From the NCBI GenBank assembly GCA_015039315.1, contig WIDE01000193.1, positions 1 to 30,526 of the forward strand: a stretch of 30,526 bases of DNA, given 5' to 3'. Below, piece by piece: positions 21,332 through 30,526 of the stretch. The DNA is from Clavulina sp. PMI_390 (lineage: Eukaryota; Basidiomycota; Agaricomycetes; Cantharellales; Hydnaceae). The notes below the pieces were generated by a model. That model did no database searches, was not told the origin of the DNA, and saw only the letters and a list, made by a program, of their open reading frames with translations. Position 1 is the stretch's first letter. Each line of letters starts with the position of its first letter. A program made the position numbers and the translations under genes.

Positions 21332-22259
21332 CTACAGCGCGATAACGATGGCGGGAATTTGGGGGAGGAGCATGGGAAGCACCAATGTAAATGAATGATT
21401 GAACTCACTATCAGCATAATAGCCCAATAGGAAAGAATTTGGGAGAAAGGAGTAGATGAGATGAGTGGGGCGCGAGTTGGCTTCATATGAATGGAGTGTG
21501 AGAAGTGAAGATATGGACAGAGGGACAGGGATTTGTTGGGGCCCATGTGCAGAAGGATGTGATGGAGGGGTATGACGAAGGAAGGGATGTACACAATCGA
21601 GCACACAAGACCGCGAGCCTACGAGAAAAAAAGGACTACTTATGAGAATTGACAGCACTGGTCTGAATGGGTGAAACTAAACGTACTCCGTACTGATACT
21701 TGTAGAAATGTTGCCCAGTCGGGCATTTTTTTGCTCTTTGCGACCTGCGTGTTAGCAGGTGCAGGTCCTCCCGTATAACGCGTCGACGAGCTATTCGAGC
21801 GTTGTGGAGAAGAGGAATTGCTCTTCTCACGCATAGGGGGTGGAGGGTCCAGTCCACTGCCACTTCCTCCACTATGGACGCCACTTGAACCCCCCAGTGT
21901 GCGACTGCAAAGGTGAAGACGGTCCGGAACCCGAGCCGGATGCGACGGTGGTAGTCCCAGTGCTGTTCGTCCAGCGCGACGTCGATGCGCCCGATGCAGT
22001 CGAGCGAGAAGCGGTTCCGTTCCGAGGCGTTTTAGAGTTGGATGGAGAAGAAGAAGAAGATGTAGGGTTGATAGAAGTGGTGGGAGGGGCGGGTGGAGAG
22101 GGTGACATGTCGTATGACGAAGTGGTAGATGATTTAGTGGTAATCCCAAGGCTTTTCGCGAGTGAGTGAGATGTTGCCCAAGCAATTGTTATTGCTGCTC
22201 CTGTTATGTTGCTGGTTGGTAGTGGGGAGGGAGCGTGAGCTGGGGCTACTGCTTCCCAT
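21332..22259 (-). pseudogene. Broken copy 2a of the possible tail-anchored protein gene
   Basis: Paralog of the minus-strand relic at 8518-9436. It retains an ATG at 22259 (MGSSSPSSRSLP), the low-complexity stretch (SRSTASGASTSRWTNS, then VASGSGSGPSSP), the YKYQYG exon end, ARGLVCSI, ILSYWAIMLI and IPAIVIAL plus stop. Damage relative to copy 1a: an extra base in a C-run near 21888-21893 shifts the frame; a second one-base shift lies near 21755-21770; and both acceptors before the last two small exons read CAA where copy 1a has CAG. The acceptor changes are C-to-T on the plus strand. As written, this copy cannot give the same product. Confidence 0.4.
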
Positions 22260-22874
22260 GGTCGACGCAGAACGAGTGTGTGGAGAGGGTGAGGAGGGAA
22301 ATACGGAGAGTCGAGGCTGATAATTGTGGCACGAATATAACATTATGGGTTTCGTTAGGCGTACATCTTAGATATATGTGGAATGGATGAAGGATGGTAG
22401 GGCGGTTGGACAATGATCATAACGGGCAAAATGCGACATAGTCGGCTTGTGTATCCATGGCAGAACAGAAGGGTGCGTAGAGACGCACCAGGATTCGGGA
22501 AGTGAGGCCCCAGCAAATCTGTCGCCGATGACGCTTTCTTTATCGATGTCATCTGAGCAAGGTCATCTGAAGCTTGACTGAGGCGGTTGTCAGGGCTGGA
22601 GGCGCAGGGTTCAAAATGGGACCATCAGAAACCAAGTTGCTGGGACACAGATACAAATCTATGCACAAGACGAGAAGAGACTGACAAAGGCATGTGAGGG
22701 TGGGTTAGATCAACTCGTCAGGGTGTTGCGAGGGGTCGAGAGAGGGGCGAAAGAATGGAAGATGCGATAGCATGAAAGGAGAAAAGGGCGAGTAGTAGTG
22801 GGATTGATTATCGAGCACTAATGGGCACTGAATCTGTGTCCGTCGCCAGCACTTTCTTAGCAAAGCTACAACTC
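22260..22874. other. Spacer between minus-strand relics, unit 2
   Basis: Counterpart of 9437-10086. It includes the minus-strand stretch DLAQMTSIKKASSATDLLG followed by PHFPNPG and a GTGCGT donor-like site (about 22355-22552). Frames disagree with the other copies by one base. No supportable gene. Confidence 0.3.
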
Positions 22875-23057
22875 TTAGTCGCCAAAATAAGACTTCTTTT
22901 GTCCTTGCATAACTGTACAGGTTGTAGCCTCATCACACGTACTGGTGAGGATTCTGGACATCAAGGTGCATAGAACGACTTGATTTCGGGTTGTGAGAGA
23001 GGATGCATGTGGTTCGGACGCCGAGACCGCTGAGCGAAGGCTCTTCGACGCAAACAC
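22875..23057 (-). CDS. Conserved short minus-strand frame (possible exon), copy 2a
   Basis: Same length, frame and stop as 10087-10269 in unit 1. It begins FASKSLRSAVSAS and ends STCDEATTCTVMQGQKKSYF, GD, stop. The frame extends further upstream here (to about 23159) but without an ATG supported by the other copy. Most differences between the copies change residues, so conservation at protein level is modest. No recognised domain. Confidence 0.2.
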   Translation of the reverse strand: MFASKSLRSAVSASEPHASSLTTRNQVVLCTLMSRILTSTCDEATTCTVMQGQKKSYFGD

Positions 23058-26000
23058 ATCCCTCGACGTCGACCTCGTGAGTCTCCCACGACGACACCCC
23101 CAGTGAAGGCCACCACCACCAGCCGCTGTAGCTTTGAAATACGCACTGGCAGTGGCCATGTAATGACTGTAATGCCCTCTAACATACTCATGGCCCCATC
23201 TTCATCCGTATTCACCAGCTGGGAGGCAAAGGCAGAACATAAACCATTTGGAAGAAATGAGGCACCGTCGACTATTGCGTCTAACGTCCGACAGCGAGGA
23301 CACTGCTCGACACGTTGTCTATTCCCCTTATCTGGCATCCTCTTTCCCCTTCTTGCCTGTATGATCTCGCCGGCTAAGACTACCATTGCATCCTATTCCA
23401 TGTTCGACTGTACTGATTGTTGCCTCAGCTTCGCGCGTGCAAGGTCCAGTCTATCGCGCTCGCGGATAACCAAAGGCCGTCCATCCACTCTCAGCCGCGA
23501 AAAAATGGACCACGCCGGACTGCACTCACTCAAATGATGGAAATGAGCGTGATCATGCTACTCTCATCGCGTTAATATCTAGCCGCCAGAGGGACAACTT
23601 GGGCCGAGGCAGGTCGCGCCTTCCTCGTTGTCGTACTGCTAATGACGTTTTTCCCAACCGATCGAATGGAACCGTTCATCGTTGTATCACTTGTTTCCAT
23701 ACTGTGCTATCATATCCTGAACCCAACGTGAGTGCAAATTCTCGTCGGCTGTGGCCTCACAGTGATGTCCATGTCGAATCACTGACCAACCCTCTCGATC
23801 AATTCCTCGACTCATATTACCCCACGTATATGCCCGCTTCTCCCAGACCATACAGTGCAATCCACCCACCTGCCATCATCGAAATCAAGAACATCGCGGC
23901 TTCTTGGTTTCGGGCATGTTCCATCAAGTCGTGTGAGGCCCTCTCCAGTTCTCTTTCTACGTTCCAGCCTTTGCGTTACGAATCACACCATCGTGGGTGT
24001 CCATATTCCCAACTCTAAGACCTCTTTGCGCCGGGATCCAGTTCATTAATCTACTTCCTCCTCCTACTCGAGAATCCAGGCAAGTATCCGAGAGCAAAGA
24101 GATACCGCCCAGCGCGTTCTTGGTGCCAGACCTTGGGCCAACAAGATGATGCTCGCTCTTGCCATCTAAAACGTCTCCTCTGATGCAGGACAAAGGTCTC
24201 GATCCTCTCTTCCATGTTGCCTTCCATCCGCATTCACTCATCTCTTTCTCCTTCTCCGGCCCTTTCGCTAGTGCATATATCACGTTCCTCCAGCAACCTA
24301 CTCCCCCCTACTACGATATCTCTCGCTCGGGTCCTCAGAGCTAATCAGGACCCACCACCATTGTGAACCGACCCATGAAGGCGAGATGGCTATGAAGAAA
24401 GACGAGATCGGCAATCAAGAGCGCAAGTTGGTTGGTCACTACCTCGAGGAGATGTAGATCGCGCTGAGGAGCTTTGTCGTCATCCCTCCATTGATTGCCT
24501 TTTACTTCCCCCTTTTCTCGATCACTTGGCTGTCTACATCCTGACTCTCCTCGCCTCGTTTCCTACCGGCCCTTTCCAGGCCATCAACGCCTCTCAGAGG
24601 TCGGAGGGGATACGGCTTGTGGTCTGTTCTGGCCTTTTTTTTGTCTTCTGTAACTATCCAGCCGGCGCAATTCCACGCGTACTGGCTATGCGTGAATACT
24701 GATGAGTTGCATATTATATTGGCCCAATATCAATTACATGCACATGTGATGCTGATGCACCCAACGAGATCCCTCCCGTTCTAGCCATTCGGCTTCGCGT
24801 GCTCGCTTTGAGGTGGTCGTAACAATTACGGTTATTTATGACGAAGGTGAGCCGTAGATGAGGGACGGAGATATACGAGCACGACAGCTGTTTAGGTAGG
24901 AACGAGGCACGGGGAGCGGAGACGAAAGAGAGCGCAGGAGAGGTATTGACATGAGGAGACAGCTCAGTGAGCCGTATGCTGTTGAGGATACGGGACCGCG
25001 CGCCTGCGAGAAAAATGGACAAGATTAGTATGACATTGGACAGCAGGATCTGGAGGGAAAGAATGTGGACCTACGTGGTGCTGATCCCACCTCGTATGCT
25101 GCCCATTCGGATATGGTTTCAATTTTCGCAGCCGTGTATCGCCAGCAGGAAGTGCTCTCTTGTGTCACGTCAATAGGCCTCGAGCCTTGCGGAGCAGCTG
25201 GAATGCGCGGAGAGCGCGTGTCGGCCAAAACCCTCTACCTCAGCTGCACAACTACTGCTGCCACGACCCTCACCAACCCCGGCGGACGCGTCCTCCGCTC
25301 GCGTGGAGAGGAAGTAGAAGCCTGAAGAAGGACTGGAGCCCCCGAGCCAGACGCGACAGTGGTGGCTACCGGCGCTGTATACATAGGCTCGATCAGTGCG
25401 ATGTTGATCGCCCTGACGTCATCATGCTCAGGAGCTGGTTGTCGGTGGGGGTTGTTTTGGAGTTGGACGCGGCTGAGGTTGGTTGCGGTCGCTGTGGTAG
25501 TGGTGGAAGGGATAGCGAGAGCGATAGGTAGGGATGATGATGATGCGGGCCACGATATGAATGACGAATAGGAGGATTTGGCAACGAGTTAAATGGATCG
25601 GCAAGGGGTTTTCGTCGGAAGTGAGGTATTGAGCGAGCAATGGGCCTTTTGTAAAATTGGTGGTGGTTGACGCCAAACGCGAGGCGAGCTTGCTTGCACT
25701 CGTCGCTGTGGATGTTCGTGATGGAGGAGCTGGGTCGAAAGCAGAAAGGGATCAACGTCGACCTGATGGTTGTACCGGAAGAGTGCAGCGGGATTGTGGG
25801 TGTTCGTCAGGGGGATCCGTGAATCGGAGGAATCAGGGATAGCGTGTACGACAACCAAAGTGTGATAGATTCAGCGTCGGGGTGCGTCCAGACAGTTCAG
25901 TGACCAGGTGGGCATATGGACGTACCAGAATTAGCAAAGTCAGGTCCTAGCAAACCTGTTGCTGACTGCGCCTCTGGGTCGATATCTTCCGGAGAACGTC

Positions 26001-26800
26001 GCCCCGATTCTTGACTGAATCATTTGCTGAAACCAGAGTAGCGTGAAAGTGGAATGAGGAGACCATTAGAACAAAGTCCTTTGGCGCTGGTTCGGGATCT
26101 AGGTATGCCAAGAGAAAGCGCGACTGACAGAAGCAGCGGTGGATGAGCTCTACGTTAGATATTGGCGGGGAGCTGATAAAGAGGGGGGCATACAGGGTGG
26201 GAGAGGCTACGACATGGAAAAGAATGATGACATGGTGATGGGAGGACAGTGGCTGAGCACTCTTTTTCGTTCTCCTGCTCCAGAGCGTCAAGCGGTCCAC
26301 TGGCACTCAGCGCAGTGAGACTCCTTTTGGTTTCCCTAATTCATAATTGCGGCGACATTGTTATCATCGCGCGTGGTAGGAAGACGTGTTGGATGGTCAG
26401 ATAGTGCGGAAATGCGAGCTTGGCGTTATGAGAGGGATGCTTTCGGCTCCGACGAACGCCGATTTGGAGGGAGGCGTCTGACCGCAAACACGCACTCTCG
26501 GCTCGACTCTTGCGGGCTCACCGCGGCGCTATGGACCAGCAATTTGGCGCAATAATCCTAGCAAAAACTTGCCGGCTTGCATGATGGGTTCTGCGCTCCA
26601 CCTCGTCCACCCATGTGCAGCCCAGCCATCATCTTCATCCATTCATCGCTGGCGATGCAAGGCGAGGTATAACGGACAAAGTCTCCTTCTACCTGTGATC
26701 GCGCGCTTCTAAGCATGCTACGACGGCTCATCGCTTCTTCACCCAACATGGTAAGCCTCGATTTGTCTGTGCATTCGATAGAACCTCTCAATAGGTCGAA
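23058..26800. other. Distal part of duplication unit 2 with sub-unit 2b and the extra 1.25 kb
   Basis: No confident gene. About 23700-23990 matches 10900-11170 of unit 1. About 23995-25250 is absent from unit 1. About 25250-26350 matches 11176-12240. In the extra segment a plus-strand frame near 24382-24540 reads KKDEIGNQERKLVGHYLEEM, a TAG stop, then a hydrophobic ALRSFVVIPPLIAFYFPLF. This looks like a decayed coding fragment; I do not assign a family. From about 24850 the segment also repeats part of the 8.7-8.9 kb region, making sub-unit 2b (about 24850-26100). Confidence 0.45.
24850..26100. repeat. Nested sub-unit 2b
   Basis: Fourth copy of the sub-unit. On the minus strand it keeps a counterpart of the first small exon (ARGPVSST at about 25010-24987 after a TCTCGCAG acceptor), 350 bases from the GSGSGP-related stretch near 25345. 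The equivalent distance in sub-unit 1a is about 310 bases. In-frame stops and shifts (for example directly before the FSQESG stretch near 26020) show it is decayed. Confidence 0.45.
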
Positions 26801-28439
26801 GCGACGACTAGACTCATTTGCATTTCAGCACATTATCATAGGGATTGCAGAGTTTGGCGAACGCTCCACAATCATGTGCTATCGTAGAAGAACAGCCACC
26901 ATCATCCCCGTTTCCCTTGACATTCCTGCGTGGCGAGCGTGCACAGTCGCGTGGGTTGCTCTTGTTGACCAAGGCAATCAACTCGCGATGGCTGAGTTCA
27001 TCGTCAACGTCAACTCACGACGTTCCTTCCAGGCCTCTTTCTACCTATTCATCTCTAATCGCCTCTACACCAAGATGAGTTCAGGTACGTTGATCGCTCT
27101 TACCACTTCTCCCCGCGAGTATGAAGACAGTGTCAGTTAGCCACTTGGTGGGAATCGCGAGTGAAGCAGACTACCCCCAAATGGCACCGACACCATGTGC
27201 ACCGCTCAATACAATGCGATCCCCATTTCTCATGCCGCGCCGAGGCTTGGAGAAGGCTGGAGCGGTTAGCCGACAGCTACGGTTCGCTGTATTGCCCCTC
27301 GTCTATGCATATAGAACCCACCGACTGATATTTCTGTGTATCTAGAGTTAGGATCTGGACATCTTCAACTAATTTTCTGGGTCTCCCATACTCCGTCATC
27401 CCTTTATTCGCTCTCAGAGGATCCGCTGTATCAATCCTATCACGCTCACTGAATGGTATCACAATAGCCTGGTCCCACAGACTCCCCCAGCTTCAAATTA
27501 GTGTGCGACTCCGTAGCGCTAGTCAACATGCCATCGTCTCCGTCTCTGTCCCGCTCGCCAACAAGAAGTATTAGAAAAACCGCTCTAGGACTCGGATCGT
27601 CAAAATCTTGCTCCTTCTAGCTGGTACACCGGTGTGTCCGTCCATCGTTGATATGAGATCTGTTTTCCGTTCGCCGATTGCTGCTCCGCCTGTTTACTAT
27701 TCGAGGCTCCCGCATGAATGTCCTGATGACTTGCACGAGCTCTGTCATCGACATGGTTGTCGATAACACGAGGGCAGAGCTTGATACAGAGCCACCTCAA
27801 CATCCACGTCTTTTGGGGTAAATTCTCTCTTATTTATGTATTGACATGCACTACAAAAGACCATTACCGATGCTCAATCTCCCTCGTGGATAATGCATGA
27901 TTGGGCGAGAAAATCGTAGTCGGCATTGAAGGTAATGGCGGCAAACAGGCACGCACTACGAACATGAAAGCTGATGCGCTAATGCGATGCTCTCCGAATA
28001 TACAGTATTCATGGAGCTACTGAGTATCGACTCGGAGTTGGTTTAGTATTGAGCGGACTTGGTGTTGATTTCTACCTTATTTCTTCAATCTGCTCTAGGT
28101 CGAGGTTCGAGATGTCAGTTAGCAGTCAATGCGGAACAATGTATATAATAGAGTAGCTTACAAAGTTTCGTTGCTGACAGCAATGAATGGTGGGTTATAG
28201 CTAAAAGGGTAATTCCCTCATCCCCTTATTCGGCGATGTTAGTCAATATCCTGCCTCAGTAACCACGACTGAACCGCGTGGCAATCGTAATCATTTCCTA
28301 TCTCCTGTGCCGTCTGCACTGCCAGCTCTCACGTACTGACAATGGGATCTTGTCGAAGCTCTCTTCAACTTCCACCTGCGAGACTGTGAATCCACTCGTC
28401 TAAACTCAAGTGTACTTGCCCATTACGCAGCCATTCCCA
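26801..28439. other. Intergenic region upstream of the kinase gene
   Basis: About 1.6 kb without a confident gene. A 141-codon plus-strand frame at 26715-27140 has no recognisable motif or paralog support and starts inside the duplication, so I leave it uncalled. No repeat structure was noticed. The last ~300 bases should contain the kinase promoter. Confidence 0.4.
28141..28150 (+). promoter_or_regulatory. TATA-like element upstream of kinase gene
   Basis: The sequence gtatataata lies about 290 bases before the ATG at 28440. This is far for a TATA box unless the leader is long or contains an intron. Only sequence resemblance supports it. Confidence 0.25.
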
Positions 28440-30473
28440 ATGGATGGCGCTGATCAAGGCCAACCTCGGCCACTCTCAAATGACGAGTTCTGGGAATGGG
28501 CGGTGGCCACTTTTCCAGCGTTAGACTCATTGTCTCTTGACCACCCTTATGTACCAACATCAGCTGGATCAGCTATGCCCCCTCGGCCTGTTTTCATCAG
28601 CCCCGCTCAACAAACCTCAGATTTCGAGAACAGCCGCAATCCATCCGGTCACCGCCGTGAGCGGACAGCTTCCGTGAACTCGATTGAAGGGGCCGATTCC
28701 TTCCGCCCTAGAAAGAGACTTCACGTTGAGGATAACTCCAATGAAATCAAAGATGGACAGGAACTCTTCAATTATGGTCCTTCCGCTGGGCCAGTCGCAT
28801 ACCCCTCCTTCCCTGTTTACCAACCGCAATCAGATGTGCTGAACTACCAACACCAATCGTCTTCTCAAATTGCAAGTGGTCCTCGCCCTCTTCCTCTGGT
28901 AAGGACCAGTAATGGCATTGGTGGCTCTCCTAACCGTGATCAAGAGGCACCTCATAGTCGGCAGGAGGCGTCATACATATTTTCTACACCTCCTTTATTG
29001 CCACCACAGATAATTCACCAGAATGTATCAGTGCATCAAGCTTCCCCTATTGGCCATCACCTTGCAGTTGGAGCCACATTGGTAGCAAGTATCAATGATG
29101 ACCGCTTTATTGCAACTCATTCACCCACTCGCCTATTGGCTCTGATGGCGCGATTTGGGATTGCTGGAGCACAGGATCTATCAAGGTTGACCCGCATAGA
29201 GGCCATCAAAATTCTTGACCGCATCTACATTGTGTGTGGCGCTTCAGTCCAACAAAACTTACCATCTAATCCACCCTCATAGGACTTGCAAAACCATGCA
29301 CCTGGCTCTGATCAATATCCAGTCATGCTCTGTCTACTTCAGGACTGCTGTTTCCATGCAGATGCTCTCCCAACATTGCTCAGCTTGCAAAATGTGGCAT
29401 TTAGTAGGAGTCAATTACTTAATAGAGGTGGAGAGGCCTTACTTTATAGGGGACAGATGTCTGGGTGCAACATAGTTGTCCGGGAAGCAATTCCTCAAGG
29501 AGAGTGGAAAAGTGCCCGTGGCCGTGAGATCATTCAGGTAATCATTCCTCTACTTGGTCTCACAAAGATACAACTAACCTTATTACCCAGCTTGTGCACC
29601 GTGAAGCTATTATTCACTCACAATTGCACCACCCCAACATCCTGCCACTGTTAGGAGTGTACTATGACAAGGGTGAATTGCATCCACTCACAATCTTACC
29701 ATTCCATGAGCATGGTTCACTTGAGAAATTGCTTGATGAATTGAACCCCAGGCTCATGAATCAGCCAGACCTCATCAGAGTTGTGAGTCTCTTTAAGCAA
29801 CTCTTATCATTGCTGCTCACAAAGTTTGTCCAATTATCAAGCTTGTTGGTTCTGCAAGAGGAGTGGTGTACCTACATTCACGGACTCCACCTATCATCCA
29901 TGGTGACCTACACCCTGTATGTTCTTCCTAGACAGACCACACCCTACATACTCTTGATTTATTTCTGTGTACTAAATTCCACAGGGTAATGTCCTGATTG
30001 ACAATGATGGAAGTCCAGTCCTCTGTGACTTTGGACTCAGCCGCATCAAACATGAAGTCTCCCGGCCCTTATCCATCCGTGAGGGTGGAGGAAAAGCACG
30101 GTTTGTGGCTCCAGAACTCTATGAGAGTTCAGCAGAACTGTTTTCCTCAAGCCAGGAGAGTGATATTTTTGCTCTTGCTATGACATTTCTGAATGCATGG
30201 AGTGGTCAGCTGCCATTCTTTGAAATCAAGAATGAGAGACAAGTCACATCAAAACTTAGGCAGGGTTTACGGCCAATGGAGCCTGTTGCAGCTGTTACAT
30301 TAGACTCCAGCTTGAAAATAGGGTTCTGGCAGCTTCTTGAGAGTATGTGGGCACACAGAGTGTCAAAGCGGCCATCAAGCAATAAAGTGCTGGATCAATT
30401 GGAAAGCATTTTTGATTATGGTGAGTTTTTTTAGTCTAGGCTACAGTCTCTTCCATGTGTTTCAGACTATTGA
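28440..30473 (+). CDS. Protein kinase-like protein with long disordered N-terminus
   Basis: Spliced model: exons 28440-29231, 29283-29537, 29591-29782, 29842-29916, 29985-30434 (587 aa, phases consistent). Alternatively exon 5 stops at a GTGAGT donor at 30421 and joins 30466-30473, giving 585 aa ending IFDYDY. The start MDGADQGQP is the first ATG of the open frame. Residues 1-210 are polar and probably disordered, with a basic patch RPRKRLHVE that could be a nuclear localisation signal. Residues 210-264 look helical. The kinase domain spans about 305-580: glycine-loop-like NRGGEALLYRGQ, beta3 IVVREAI (Arg331 where Lys is usual), helix C HREAIIHS (Glu354), HPNILPLLGV, catalytic IIHGDLHPGNVLID (Asp435, Asn440), DFG (453-455), APE (479-481) and KRPSSNKVLDQL. 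The catalytic Asp, Asn and DFG are intact. Fold resembles fungal TKL-type kinases. The substrate is unknown, and any partnership with the nearby NLRs is inference. Confidence 0.85.
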
Positions 30474-30526
30474 CTATGCAATATTGTTTTACTCAGCCAG
30501 AGATGCTTTCCCTTTGGGGCATAACC

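Larger units (their letters stand above)
19860..26800. repeat. Segmental duplication, unit 2
   Basis: Collinear with about 6965-12760, beginning inside the last WD40 blade of gene 2 and continuing through its 3' flank. It contains about 1.25 kb (approximately 23995-25250) missing from unit 1. Since part of that extra sequence matches the 8.7-8.9 kb part of unit 1 (gaccgcg.gcct.gag word before the first small exon), unit 1 most likely suffered a deletion. The ends are judged by eye. Confidence 0.75.

Noticed and set aside
20773..21606. 277-codon minus-strand open frame
   Set aside because: It runs through sequences that in the paralogous unit are introns between micro-exons, and the equivalent frame in unit 1 is interrupted. 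Probably a chance open frame.
26715..27140. 141-codon plus-strand open frame
   Set aside because: No domain, no paralog support, and it straddles the approximate end of the duplication. Left uncalled.

Overview
The window looks like nuclear DNA of a basidiomycete fungus, probably an Agaricomycete and possibly of the Rhizoctonia/Ceratobasidium type. The evidence is protein genes split by many 45-98 nt GT-AG introns, very large NACHT-WD40 (NLR-like, STAND) proteins with the basidiomycete-type tail ending in a 'GWI..LWVP..WTKC' pattern, and a fungal HGDLHPGN-type protein kinase. No bacterial, plasmid, phage, CRISPR, rRNA or tRNA feature was seen. The species assignment is inference.

Layout. 1-1091: no supportable gene. 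1092-6563 (+): a 9-exon NLR gene (1659 aa) that I reconstructed by aligning it to its paralog. About 6965-7361 (+): a 3'-terminal fragment of a third NLR of the same family. About 7362-14785: long stretch without a confident gene; its first ~5.4 kb (to ~12.75 kb) is one copy of a large segmental duplication carrying relics of a minus-strand gene. 14786-20249 (+): a second full 9-exon NLR (1668 aa) with the same exon plan. 20250-~26800: the second copy of the segmental duplication. 26800-28439: no supportable gene. 28440-30434 or 30473 (+): a 5- or 6-exon kinase gene (about 585-587 aa).

How it fits together. Both full NLRs read N- to C-terminal as a beta-rich C2-like module, a helical bundle, a NACHT NTPase with intact Walker A and B, a winged-helix/helical region, 14 WD40 repeats (enough for two seven-bladed propellers) and a conserved C-terminal tail. 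By analogy with fungal NLRs such as the HET-E/HET-D group, they would sense a ligand through the WD40 array, oligomerise through NACHT, and signal through the N-terminal modules. The second gene carries twelve consecutive WD40 units of exactly 129 nt with variation concentrated at a few residues per unit, the pattern expected of a recognition surface diversified by repeat shuffling. The neighbouring kinase may or may not act with them; only proximity links them here.

History. The fragment at ~6965 plus its flank matches the 3' end and flank of the second NLR. The locus therefore looks like an NLR tandem array whose unit is NLR + about 5.5-6.5 kb of flank, with the first such NLR mostly deleted. 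Inside each flank a smaller sub-unit is itself present twice (a and b), giving four related sub-units in decay. The a-copies preserve parts of a possible small tail-anchored membrane protein; in the second unit two splice acceptors and the reading frame are broken.
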